Below, piece by piece: positions 1 through 10,910 of a DNA stretch of 64,000 nt. Source of the stretch: Pelobates cultripes (taxonomy: Eukaryota; Chordata; Amphibia; Anura; Pelobatidae); the NCBI GenBank assembly GCA_933207985.1, contig OW240917.1, positions 117,241,300 through 117,305,299 on the forward strand, written 5' to 3'. The first letter of the stretch is position 1; the number at the start of each line of letters is the position of its first letter. The notes beneath the pieces are model-generated. The model did not search any database. It saw nothing but the letters and a program-made list of their open reading frames with translations, and was not told the DNA's origin. The translations under genes were made by a program, and so were the position numbers.

Positions 1-1290
1 CAGAAGTAACATGAAATAAACGTGTGGCTATAAAACACAGGGGGGCGGGGGAGGGGGTAGGACTTGCATGAATGTGAAAATATTGAATATGAAGTTAAGA
101 AAGTATACTTTAGTGTAGGTCTGCTCAGTGTCCTTGCTTGATGTCAAAGGCAGGGGGAGGAGGTGGGGGGAATTTGAAACACTTGTTTTTTTTTTTTGCA
201 GAAACCATGCATCTGTCACCGTGCAAAAAAAATAAAAAATTATGATATCACTGTTCTACCAGCGGTATAGTTTCACTTTATGGACTATATCCTATTATAA
301 GAGATACTTATTCATATATAAGTGTCAATGAGAGAGGAATAATTCAATTACCAGAGTGTTTAATAGAACCCTACCCTTGGTACCAAAAATATTATTCAGT
401 TCTCAGGCATCTGTTAGAACACAAGCCAATGGGAAAACCATTCACTACCCATTGACATTTTGTGTTGTTCCGGTAAACAATAAATGTTCTGAAGCTTTCC
501 AGGAATAGCCGTAACAAGTTATGAGTCTCTGCATTATCAGCGTTTAGCCTAGAAAATGTTTCTAGACGTGGCCTACTCCTTCCTATAACAGCAAGCAGAG
601 GTACATGTGACACACACTAAATTTGGTCCAATGACATGTGATAGCGCAAGTGAATATTTTCCATAGATAAATATTTAAGAAATAGCTTTGCATGGCCAGC
701 AATACAATTTCAGAGCTGTAAAAATATTAAGGTTCACAAGGCCACAGATTACATTACGTGTAAACGTTTACTTTAAATGTGTCAGCGATAACTGTGCCTT
801 TTTATTTCTTTAAGTGACCAAAAGTTAGAAAAAATAAATTCTGAATATTCTGAAAAATTTAAATTGCACCTTGCAATAACTTGACAGCAGATTACTTGAA
901 TTCATTTCTAATTTTCTCACATATTAATTTCCAGATTTTACTATTAACATGATGTAAAGTCATGATTTTATTAAAGACGTGGAGGCTCCTATTATGCATA
1001 AGTCTTTCTTTAATTCCCTCAGCAGCAAAGATAGAGAGGAATATAAATATATATCAAAATGAGAAAAAACTGTATAGTAACACAAGCAACCAATCACATA
1101 ACAGATTAAGTGACTATAAAAGGCTTGCATCTCCCACAATCCCCCTCTTTCTTTGCTACTCCCTCAGACCAGCTAAGTACCCTCTTGCTTATTTTATGAC
1201 TGCACAATATTACTGTTTTTAAAAGATTTACTGTTTGTGGATTTTCTTGTGACTGTTTATCTGCTTTATGGGTTTGTGTGGTGTGATTGA
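1..1290. other. Unassigned AT-rich DNA
   Basis: I recognise no gene or element here. Short poly-G, poly-T and AT-rich runs are present. The open frames (largest 86 codons, 962-1222) have low-complexity composition and no recognisable domain. Confidence 0.6.
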
Positions 1291-1299
1291 GGTTTTTTA

Positions 1300-1515
1300 C
1301 TGATCGTGTCGGTTGCGGCTCCCTTGTGGGTTTGGTGCGCTAATCTCCTCCCTTGACTGTTCACAGGCCGCGGCTGGTTTTCTCATACTTACACATGCGG
1401 CAAACATTTTTGAGACGGATCTTTTACGCGATTTTCCCCTCGCTCGCACAGTGCTCGCCTGGTCCGCCTGCTACACGGTCGTGCTGGCTCCTGGGTCCTG
1501 GGTAAGGAAGAAAAT
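1300..1515. other. GC- and CpG-richer patch in AT-rich DNA
   Basis: This stretch contains several CG dinucleotides (gcgg, acgcga, tcgctcgc) and is clearly richer in GC than both flanks. It ends in a GGTAAG donor-like string at about 1499-1506. It could be a relic of the GC-rich 5' region of a LINE or an unrelated promoter-like patch. I see no reading frame that I recognise. Confidence 0.3.
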
Positions 1516-3580
1516 ATAAAATCATAGCACAGTATGCATGTATATAAAAATAAAGTATCAAGATCTCTCCCATTTAAGTAATACACTGTCAAAAACAGCT
1601 CAGGTATGGAAGCGGGGTTAAAGATGTTCCAATAAGGCATGTAGATGAAGAATCATATAGTTCCTCCAAATTAGTAGATACGTTGTCACATAGGGGACAG
1701 GTAGCCACAAAGAAAAGGAGAATATCCACCAATTAAATCAGTGGTAAGCACTGATATTTTATTCACATTTTCAGCGCCCACTACACTTAAACTGGAAGCA
1801 AAGTTGGTTTAGAGAATGTCTCCAGATTGACTGTTAAACCTTGAATTTTAAATTCACTTTGAATTTTCACTATAATGAATAACCCTGAAAGACTCTGAAT
1901 GTGTGTATGTACTGTCACCCCACTTTATTTTCCTAGCATATATTTTGTACATTTACTAAAGTGGTTATATATATATATTAAATAGCTAAGAAACTGAAAC
2001 TCACAATGTGGGAAGTGAAAAAATGCTTCTTATGTTTTTCTTCTAGATCAGAGTGGACATAGTCAGATTTAAAGCTGTATATCTAACTAGCTACTAACTA
2101 CTGCTCACAAAACACCACCTATTTTCCATCTTCAATGAGTTGGAGTGACACAATATGCAGGACTTGAAATCAAAGTATAATCCTAATCAGAATTGGAAAC
2201 ACAAGACATAAATGTATTACCAAACCTTCAGATAGGTTTAACATGGTACCTTTAGTGAGGTAAAAGAGTTAACCTTCAAGCAGGTGTCATAGTCAGGAAC
2301 AAGTCAATGTCAAAGGGATAAGAAATAACAAATCTGAGAGGCCATGTTGGGTCAGGGATACCAGAAAGCAGAGTAAACTGTTCAGAATACTAAAAATAAA
2401 CAAACAAAAATAAAATGGTTTTGGTAATACTAAGAAACCACAATAGGGCAAAAACATGACCATTTGAGGGGTTTAAATGACCACAGGTAACTCACAATAG
2501 TTCATCGTCAAAACTGTATGCACAGAGCATACATGTGTGTTGGCAGACAGACGACACCTTAGAATGTGCACTGGGAAAATGATGCAAGGTCAGGAAGGAA
2601 GGACAAAACATGGTGGAGGAGTGTCTCGTGTCAGGCATATCGCCAAACTGAATCACTACACAAGCTGGAACCACATGCAGTGTTACACCACGGCTTTCAG
2701 ACAACCACTTATTTTCCTGTCACTCACCCCTATCTAAACGCTGACATCACTAATAATCTCACACTTGACCAAGGAAACAACAATAACATGGCAGTGATGC
2801 AAGGAGGAGAGGATGCTGCCAAGGAGTCATTTTTGTAGTGATAATATTTCAAAAATATAAAATTCACATTCAGACTTAAATTACACTCCCCCCCAAACAA
2901 AAAACAATGTCAATTGTAAATGCCAACTAGAACTTAAGTAATTATCAAATTTGTGCAATGATGAAACCGATATTTATATTTGCAAGAACAGATATAACAA
3001 TTTGCCTTGACATGGCAAATAATACAAACTTTATTTCAATCTGGATTGACAGACACAGCTTTAACAATGTACAATAAATAAAGATATAGTATAACATGGA
3101 AGTAACCAATCGCACGTTCTCTTGACACTGGATGAAAATAAAGCAATAAATTAAGTAGAAGCTCTATGATTTCATCACAAGCACTATTTTGAACTAAATC
3201 AGTCAGGTCAGGTCTATTTCTGGAAACTTTGTTACTAAAAATGGCACTTAACACTCTGAGATGGCTCAGCCTTTCCCATAATGGCAGCGTTTGGTTTGAA
3301 ATAGATTGCAAGTGGGTAGTGCCAGGCACCCCTTGTTGTAGATCCTTGGTTTGCAAAAGCAGACAGCTGGATGAGTTCAGAGTTTTGAAGGTTATGATCC
3401 CAGCAGTTTCATAAGTGCTTTATTTCAGTTCTCTTCTGGCTGCAGTAAAGACAGGTGCGGTCTGGTTCTGATTTCACTGGTCTTAATTTCTTATCTGACT
3501 CGCTAGTCAATCAAGGGCATGAGAGTGAACGAGAGTGTGTTAAATAGAAAGCCTGGGAGGGAGAGTAATGTTAAGCATTT
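1516..3580. other. Unassigned DNA
   Basis: I could not match anything here to a gene, RNA or repeat family. There is a short TA run near 1970. Open frames on both strands around 2490-2840 overlap each other and show no domain, so I treat them as chance. Confidence 0.5.
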
Positions 3581-3599
3581 GACTCTTTTTCTCATGCAG

Positions 3600-3755
3600 G
3601 AGCTGGCAGAACTGCCTGTCATTCAGGGCTTCCCAATGTACAAGTGCCTGCCCTGTGCAAAATGGATTTCTGAGTGTAAACCAACATGTACTTCTTTTCT
3701 GAAGGGTCTTCGGTTGGATTTCGTTTGCCGAGCGCAGAGGGCAATATCTTAGGTA
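3600..3755 (+). other. Weak candidate exon (+ strand)
   Basis: A pyrimidine-rich tract followed by CAG (about 3582-3599) looks like a splice acceptor. It is followed by about 150 bases open in one frame that ends in TAG at 3750-3752, next to a GGTAAT string. The translated segment is cysteine-containing and matches no family I know. It could be a terminal exon, but a chance frame behind a pyrimidine run is equally possible. Confidence 0.15.
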
Positions 3756-3759
3756 ATTC

Positions 3760-4725
3760 CAGGGCTTAGTATCTGTGATCTTTTGTCAACTCAACTCGTG
3801 AAGGAAATTAAACTTGGTATGAGGATCCTAGTGCAACACCATTCCGGGCCAATGAGTTACGAAGCATAAGCCAGGAATGGAGTTATGAAAAGACAAAAAT
3901 GAAAAGTCATAATGTGACAGAAATGTCTTAATTAAATCTAGGACTTTCTAAGAAGAGTAATTCCCACTTCAGGGAAGTCTGTAAGTTTGTAGAGAAATGA
4001 TGTTCTGTTCTTTCATCTTGTAAGGACTCAAGTCTACTCATTAATAATTTTATTCTTTCTTCTAGAAATATAAACGACTTGCCCATCTGATTAAAATAGT
4101 GCCTTTTTTCTGGTTTCTTTAAGAAAGACAAGATGTTTGAGCCCTATGTTCTATGGGATTTATTAATTCACTAAAATGAACATTGTTTCCCAAGAAAAGG
4201 GGATATTTTACCTCATTTTAGACAGTTTGAATGCTTTGCATATACCCACAATATGTTTTGTCCTCAGAAACAATTGCATCGGTGTGATATGAAAAATCCC
4301 TTGAAAAAGAACCTTTAATAATGTTGCTATATGGCTACATATGTTATGTTAAATTAAATGAATCAATATATTGGGAAAATGCCTTAGCAATAAATTCATT
4401 TATAAATTATTGCACTATTCACCTGATGAAAAAGCAGATTTAATTTTGTGCATTTTATTACCTTCTCATTATTTTGCATCCACTGGAAGAACTTAAAAGA
4501 GCTAAAATCCACTTTCATTTGGCTGAAGGCGTGTTCTCTACAAATTTGTTAGGCTCAAATTTGTTCATGAATGAAAGACAGCTTTTAGAACTCATGACTG
4601 TTCTGAGCATGTTGTTTAAGAAAGGTAATGCTCATTTTAGTTTTTTTTAACTGTGTTATATCGTACTGGATGATCTCTTACATCCCTCCTGTGCTGTATG
4701 CTCACATACTTGTCTTCTCTCAAAG
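3760..4725. other. Unassigned DNA
   Basis: Nothing recognised. AT-rich, with no repeat end or domain visible. Confidence 0.5.
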
Positions 4726-4831
4726 AACATCAAAGATGTAGAGAAGGTCCAGTCCCTCCTGCAAATTCAGTGCCAACAAGTGCCTTTTCCAATCTTGAGA
4801 CATATCATCTCACTCTCGGAAATTAGCATGG
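4726..4831 (+). other. Candidate internal exon of an unidentified gene (+ strand)
   Basis: A pyrimidine-rich run ending TCTCTCAAAG at 4725 could be an acceptor, and GTGAGT at 4832-4837 is a textbook donor. The 106 bases between are open in one frame, giving about 35 residues that begin NIKDVEKVQSLLQIQ and end near SLSEISM. Composition is protein-like (mixed charged and hydrophobic residues), unlike the low-complexity chance frames nearby. The length suits an internal vertebrate exon. I do not recognise the protein. A decayed mobile-element fragment remains possible. Confidence 0.3.
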
Positions 4832-5428
4832 GTGAGTGTGAAAAATCACACAGTAATAAAATAAATGTTTTTTTTTTTTTTTTAAACTATGAGGTTGCAG
4901 CACTGTCACTTTTGTATGAATTAAAAATAACTATTTAACAGGGTCAATATCTAAAAGAGCACAATTATTGTATCAGTTCGCTGTAACATTTACACATCTC
5001 CAGTTTCAGACCTCCAAGTTCATGATTTCTGTCTCTCAATTTAAATCTCAAATCTGAAAGCCCCTTAAATTCCCGATGACAGCCATTTGGTAAAATGAAA
5101 ATTAAGATAAACTTTGAACACGCCTTTGCCCATATTTACAAGATTCATTCAATTTCCCACTTCTTATACCTCCTCCACCAATAATGGTACACGATAAAGA
5201 AGAGTACAAAGCCTCTTCAGGGCCATCACAGTCAGTTTTATATTTAAAAACTTTACTTTTTAATAAAAATATATATTTTTACATGTATATTTGGGTTAGG
5301 ATTTTTAATATACAAGAATGACTCTGAATATATTATCTGGATTGTTGTGGTAAAATATGTAGTAAATAAGGAAATAGCAAGTAGCACTAAAAATTATAAA
5401 GTAAAAATAATAAATATAAAAAGCAAAT

Positions 5429-5482
<54 letters not shown>

Positions 5483-5591
5483 CAAGAGGCCCTAATTTCT
5501 TTGTAATGGTGTTATTTTGTGACCAAGGCTTAGTGGTTTGATATGTGTGTGCTCAGCTGATATTTTTAGCCCAAAAACGTTATCCAGGAGG
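4832..5591. repeat. Unassigned AT-rich DNA with a long (TA)n microsatellite
   Basis: A pure alternating TA run spans about 5430-5475 (over 20 units), and a T run lies at 4868-4884. The remainder shows nothing I can assign. Confidence 0.7.
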
Positions 5592-6349
5592 CAGGGCCAG
5601 ACTGGGAATTAAAAGCAGCCCTGGAAAAAAAATATTTACCAGCCCCATAATGCGCCGCGCAAGCATAGTGTGCAGATACAGAGTTAGAAAAGAGAACTTA
5701 AAATTAAAAATTATTACTCCAACGTAAAAAAAAAGCACTCATAGGCTTCAAAATAAACAAAAGTGCAGATTTATTTTAAGCAGACGTGCCTTTGCATGTA
5801 ATCAATGTTTCAGTCCAACTACCTTGACATATTAAGGAAAGCTTGGTAATGGGACTGAAATGCTGAACGTATGTAGGGCACAACTGTAAAAAAATGACGT
5901 TATCTTGTTTATTTTGAAGTCCTGTGGGTGCGCTCTTCACTTTAAATATGTTATTGTGATGGAGTCTGCATCTAGCAACAAGACTGGGCCAATATCTGCT
6001 CATTACAAATGGTGCATATTAATGACATTTATATGTGTATTATGCATATATAAATGTACATTAATATATGTGTAAATATAATAGGTATATATATATATAT
6101 ATAAATAAAACTAATACACATTAATATACATGTCATATACCAGTGGTGGATCCGGAGCCTGATCCCGGGAGGGGCACTTGTAGATTATTTAAAGAAATAA
6201 TCCATGCACAATAACCACTACTGCTCTGTGTAGTGGTTATGGTGCAGGGAGTGCCGGGACCCCCTCCCAGAGTAAGTAGTCAAACCGTTTAAGAACAGTT
6301 TGACAACTTATCTGGGGTCTGCTAGGATATGGGGCTGTAGTAGGGTATA

Positions 6350-6610
6350 GGAGCAGTGGTGCAATGTGTGAGGGGTGCAGTGTGTGTGAAAGGTTCAGTG
6401 TATGTGTGTGAGGGGGGTGTAGTGTGCGAATGTGTAGGGTGTGTGGGGCAATGTGTGTATGGGGGGGCTGTGTATGTGTGTGTGCAGCAATGTGTGTGTG
6501 GGGGCAGTGTGTGTGTGTGTATGGGGCAATGTGTGTATGGGGGCAGTGTGTGAATATGTATGGTGTGTGTGGGGGCAGTGTGTGTATGGGGGGCAGTGTG
6601 TGCCGCACTG
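6350..6610. repeat. GT-rich minisatellite inside the hAT-like element
   Basis: Imperfect tandem copies of a roughly 20-30 base motif of the form GTGTGTATGGGGGCAGTGTG fill this stretch. Long open frames with Cys/Val/Gly repeats (for example 6424-7464, + strand) arise from the repeat and are not genes. Confidence 0.85.
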
Positions 6611-6734
6611 TGCCTGTGGAACGGGGAGGGAGATCGGCTGGCAGGGGAGAGCCTCGTGGGGGGGGATTGCCCTGTTGCCTCCCCCCCCGATCCACCAGTG
6701 ATATATACAGCCCCTATGTGTGTCTCTTTATCAC

Positions 6735-7345
6735 TCTGTATGTTTCTTTCTCCCCCTCCCCTCTCCTTTCCAATCTCTCTATTCCCCCTCTGCCTCTTTC
6801 TTCCCCTCCCCTTGTGCGTCTCTCCTTTCCCCCTCTGCCTCTTTCTCCCCCTCCCCTTGTGCCTCTCCTTTTCCCCCTCTGCCTCTTTTCTCCCTCCCCT
6901 TGTGCATCTCTCCTTTCTTTCCTCCTCTGTTCTTTTCTCCCTCCCTCTTGTGCGCTCTCCTTTCTCTGGCTTCTCCTCCCCTTAGCCTTTTCCCCCTCTG
7001 TCTTCTTTTCTCCCTCCTCTTGTGCTCTCCTTTCTCCCACTCTGTCTCTTTTCTCCTCCCTTGTGTGCATCTCTTTTCCCCTGTCTTTTCCTCCTAGGCA
7101 GTTTCTCTCTTTTCCTCTGTCTTTTCTCCTCCTTGTGTGTATCTCTCTTTCCTCTGTCTTTTCTCCCTCCCCTGTGTGTTCTTCTAGTCTTCCCTCTCTG
7201 TCTCTTTCTCCTCCTTGTGTGCCTCTATCCTTTCCTCCTGTCTTTCTCCCCCCTTTCCCTGTCTCTCCCCCACATCTCTCTCCCCTTTGTCTCTTTCCCC
7301 CTCTGTTTTATTTCCCCCCTCCCCTTGTGTCTCTTTATTCCCCAT
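6735..7345. repeat. CT-rich minisatellite inside the hAT-like element
   Basis: Imperfect tandem copies of a unit of about 45-60 bases, recognisable by CTTGTGYRTCTCTCCTTT followed by CCCTCTGYCTCTTTCTCC. One strand is almost purely pyrimidine. It gives Ser/Leu/Pro-rich open frames on + and Arg/Glu/Gly-rich frames on -, all artefacts of composition. Confidence 0.85.
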
Positions 7346-7374
7346 CTTCCCCCTCCCATTTACATGAGAGGAGT

Positions 7375-7687
7375 CAGGGGGCCGGCTGCATTCCACTCTG
7401 GAGCCACCGTGCCGGGTGGCAGCCTCGCCAGTCCGGCGGCCCTCCTCCTGTCACTGATGGCTGAGGAGTGAAGGAGGAGGAGGGAGGAGCATGTCTCTGT
7501 ACCATGCTCCCTCGCGGTTCCCACAATCCTCAGCACAGGAACCACGAAGGAGCATGGTACAGAGACATGCTCCTCCCTCCTCCTCCTTCACTCCTTAGCC
7601 ATCAGTGACAGGAGGAGGGCCGCCGGACCGGTGAGGCTGCCACCCGGCCCGGCGGCTCCAGAGTGGAATGCGGCCGCCGGCCCCCTC
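7375..7687. repeat. Long inverted repeat: 147- to 150-bp arms, 16-nt loop
   Basis: The arms 7375-7521 and 7538-7687 are near-perfect reverse complements (few mismatches, one small indel) around a 16-base centre (7522-7537). Landmarks are GGTACAGAGACATGCTCC in the right arm against GGAGCATGTCTCTGTACC in the left. It is internal to the hAT-like element and could fold into a cruciform or a long RNA hairpin. Confidence 0.9.
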
Positions 7688-7802
7688 AGAGTGGGTGCCA
7701 CCGGACCGGCCACCCGGTGGCACACACATACTCAGCGCAGCCCCTAGGTGCCGCGGCCCACCGGGAAATTTCCCGGTATCCAGGTGGGCCAGTCCGGCCC
7801 TG

Positions 7803-8062
7803 CCTGGAGGGCCTTGCTGAGCGCTGTAGAGCTAACCGGATTCTTCTGTTTCGTAAGACCAGATGCATGGGGTGCAGGTAACCATTTGGACCCAGCAGCC
7901 TGATTCAGTTTAACCTTCTGAAAAAAACTGTTAAAATGATACCACGTATTGAACTGCTCCCAGGGCTACAGCATTTCTCAGAGTAAAAGAAAAACACCTA
8001 CAGGATCTGTGTAGAAGCAAGTTTTTACTTTGCACCACTGTGTGGACTCATGAACATATTTC
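7803..8062. other. Short unassigned spacer
   Basis: It starts with the right 8-bp target duplication of the hAT-like element (7803-7810). The remainder is unassigned. Confidence 0.6.
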
Positions 8063-8588
8063 TTAAAGGACCACTTTAGTGCCAGGAAAACATATTTGTT
8101 TTCCTGGCACTATAGTGCCCTGAGGGTGCCCCCAGCCTCAGGGTCCCCCTCCCGTCGGGCTCTGGGGAGAGGAAGGGGTTAAAATCTTACCGTTCTCCAG
8201 CACCGGGCGGGGAGCTCTCCTCCTCCTCTCCTCCTCCATAGCGACTTCATCGGCTGAATGCGCATGCGCGGGAGGAGCATTCAGTCAGTTCATAGGAAAG
8301 TTCATAGGAAAGCGCATTCAGTCAGTTCATAGGAAAGCATTTACAATGCTTTCCTATGGACACTGGCGTCTTCTCACTGTGATTTTCACAGTGAGAAGCA
8401 CGCAAGCGCCTCTAGCGGCTGTCAAGAGACAGCCACTAGAGGCTGGATTAACCATATTATAAACATTACAGTTTCTCTGAAACTGCTACCGTATGTTTAT
8501 TTTAAAAAAGGGTTAATCCTAGATGGACCTGGCAGCCAGACCACTTCATTAAGCTGAAGTGGTCTGGGTGCCTATTGTGGTCTTTTAA
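8063..8588. mobile_element. T2-like MITE, 526 bp, TTAA-flanked
   Basis: The ends are TTAAAGGACCACTTTAGTG (8063-) and TATTGTGGTCTTTTAA (-8588), imperfect inverted repeats sharing TTAA as the presumed target duplication. This follows the TTAAAGG-type ends known for the T2 MITE superfamily of frogs. Just inside the left end lies a strong hairpin, AGTGCCAGGAAAAC paired with GTTTTCCTGGCACT (8078-8111). At 8279-8336 a stretch containing CAGTTCATAGGAAAG is locally duplicated. There is no coding capacity. The same end design recurs at 32842-33401 and 45410-45872. Confidence 0.8.
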
Positions 8589-9829
8589 AGAATTTTTAGC
8601 TGCTTATTAGCATATTGCAAGCTTTGGTTACTTACATTAGTACCGATTTTTCGTGGTATAACCCTAGTGCTTTTGAGACTCGAATGTACTGGTTTCATAC
8701 CCTGATAATTTTTATATTTATATTTATTGTTATTACATATTATATTTATTACTCGTGCTACTTGCTACTGTATTTGTATTGGTAGTGGGTGTCCAATCAG
8801 CAAGCTTTAACAGTTTTTTGATTTATTTTTTTTGTCATATAGAGGGCACCTTTACATTTTTCTTACATTAAAATATGTAGTAAAGGTAAGTAAATGTAAA
8901 ACAAATAAGAGGTCAATAAAGAATTGTTAATTAAATGTTAGTCTTCATATGCCATTTTGTCATTGGTACAAAAACTGGCTAATTCTCAGAGATTTTAAGC
9001 AAGTAAGATGGGGAAAAATAAGCAAACCATAATCAACAAATAGTGACCTTGTATGTACATACATGTTAATCCGTATCATTAATTGTATCCCATGTTAAAA
9101 GAAGTTAATGACATGTTGTCCACATTGAGAATGTCTTTGAGAAGCAAACATATACTGCTTAGTGAAGTTGTCTATTCTTAACTAGTGCTGCCGTTGACAA
9201 TTTCTTTCATCAAGTGCAAATCGTAACAATTGCTTCTGTTGAAAGGCTTCAAAGGCCAACGACTAGTTAACAGAGACGTACTGAAAGCTGAGATGAATCA
9301 CAAATGGTCAGTAAAAGGGAAACTGGAAAACTCCAAGCTGGCAGCAATGGTGACACCTGGCAGTGAACCACCTCATTAGTTGTGTGATACTTTATTTCTA
9401 CTTTACATTTTAAAATGAGGCTAAACAACAGCCGTTACCGTTGTTGCTTGCTTTGTCTCAATAAAATAACCACAAGGTCATGTCATCATGAGAACTCTTT
9501 TTGCAGGTTTTAAATGATTATTTTGACTATTTCAAGTTCAAAATCTTTCAAATCGTTCATATGGGGAATATTGAGGTCAAAAGTGAACCTGTCACCTGAA
9601 TAACTTTATGCAGTATTAGATATATTTGTCAAAGCTATGTAAAGCTTGTGATTTTTTTTTACACTACTTTTGGTTTTGAACATTTTTATAAGCCAGCAAT
9701 TAAAAATCACAATTGCTTAAGGTATAATTATGTGTTTATATTTTTTATATACTTTTAATTAATAAAAATCTCACTTTTTTATTACAAGTGCTGCACAATA
9801 ATTTAGCACCCAACTGGCACAGTATGAGT
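8589..9829. other. Unassigned DNA
   Basis: AT-rich, with no recognised gene or element. Confidence 0.5.
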
Positions 9830-10910
9830 TTCTCTATCTCCTCTTCGAACTTATATACCACCAATGTCAGTGGAGTCATAAGAGGTCCTACCGTAAATTC
9901 TCATGGATCTTGAATCGCAACAAGATCCGAAGTACACAAGATGGCTGCTACTCGGAAGCACTCTCTCCCATCTCAGAGACAGAGTCCAAGATTCTCACCT
10001 ATCTACAAGAGACTTATCCAGGGTCAGAAAAAAGTATCCACTTGATGCTTTAAGAACTACATGGCACTCTTCTGTCTGACTTTCAGGACATCACATACAT
10101 AGAGACCTACCGGTCTTAGGCGACGACACTACTCACCTTAAAGCTAAACTGGATGAATTGTGTGAAGTCCACAATGAGGTAGTGGATTAACTGGCCGCAT
10201 TTGACAGAGCCAACAAGTACCAACAAGTACCTTCTGGAGAAAGTTGCAGATGCTGAAGACAGATTGCGCTACAATACCTTCAGAGTTGGATGCATACCTG
10301 AACACATACCAGTGCATGATTTCCAGTTCTACCTAATATTGCTATTTAAGGCCATACTGTCAGCTCTACCATAACAAGACTGGCTCATAGATAGGGCCCA
10401 CTGCTTGCCCAAAAAAATACAATCTGTCCACCTATGTAATATGGGACACAATTTAATGGCTTTATTATTAGTGAAGGAAGGATTTAATCCACTTAGGTGC
10501 ACCAAGAAAGGAGGAGTGACTTCCCAACAAACTAATTTGTACAGAGAGCCTGAGCTCACAGGGTGGTACCCAACATGCAGAGTCTATTAAAGATTAATTG
10601 GTTTTATATTCCGACTCTCATTAAATATGGTGTCCCATCCTCTTTTATAAAAGCAATTCTAGGATTTCATTTCATTCCATCAGCAAAGTATTAAACTCCA
10701 AAACCTTTTGCCTTAAATTTTATCCTTACATTGGAAGCTCCTATCCTCAAAATGTAAAAACTCACTTTCTATCACATGCTTTTCAATAGGGTCACAAAAG
10801 ATATCTATTTTTGTGGATGACACACTTATCTTCCTAAAACACCCTTCCATAAACTAATTTGGCACAATGAAATTGTCTCCAATTTCACCTTTTTAAGGAG
10901 TTACTGAGTG
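9830..10910 (+). pseudogene. Highly decayed L1/Tx1-clade LINE relic
   Basis: In translation, about 10245-10300 gives EKVADAEDRLRYNTFRVGC followed by IPE. This is close to the RRNNLRIRGIPE signature at the start of the RNA-binding domain of L1 first-frame proteins, and DRAH with LPK follows at about 10390-10420, also in the expected order. Around 10690-10850 there are traces of a reverse transcriptase, including a VDDTLIFL-like match to the Y/FADD catalytic box. Frameshifts and stops occur throughout and most of the element is missing. It is in the opposite orientation to the L1 at 29890-37750 and far older by divergence. Assignment rests on short motifs only. Confidence 0.5.

Larger units (their letters stand above)
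5592..7802. mobile_element. Non-autonomous hAT-like DNA transposon, complete, 2.2 kb
   Basis: The left end reads CAGGGCCAGACTGG and the right end is its inverted copy with one mismatch (CCAGTCCGGCCCTG, ending at 7802). The 8 bases outside the left end (5584-5591, CCAGGAGG) match the 8 outside the right end (7803-7810, CCTGGAGG) at seven positions. An 8-bp duplication and CAGGG ends are hallmarks of hAT transposons. No transposase frame is present, so mobility would depend on an enzyme from elsewhere. The interior is a GT-rich minisatellite, a CT-rich minisatellite and a long inverted repeat, described separately. The open frames in it are by-products of these simple repeats. Confidence 0.85.

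Noticed and set aside
6237..7545. Many long overlapping open frames on both strands (up to 346 codons)
   Set aside because: All lie in GT- and CT-rich minisatellites. Their Cys/Val or Ser/Leu/Pro repeats follow from the DNA repeat.
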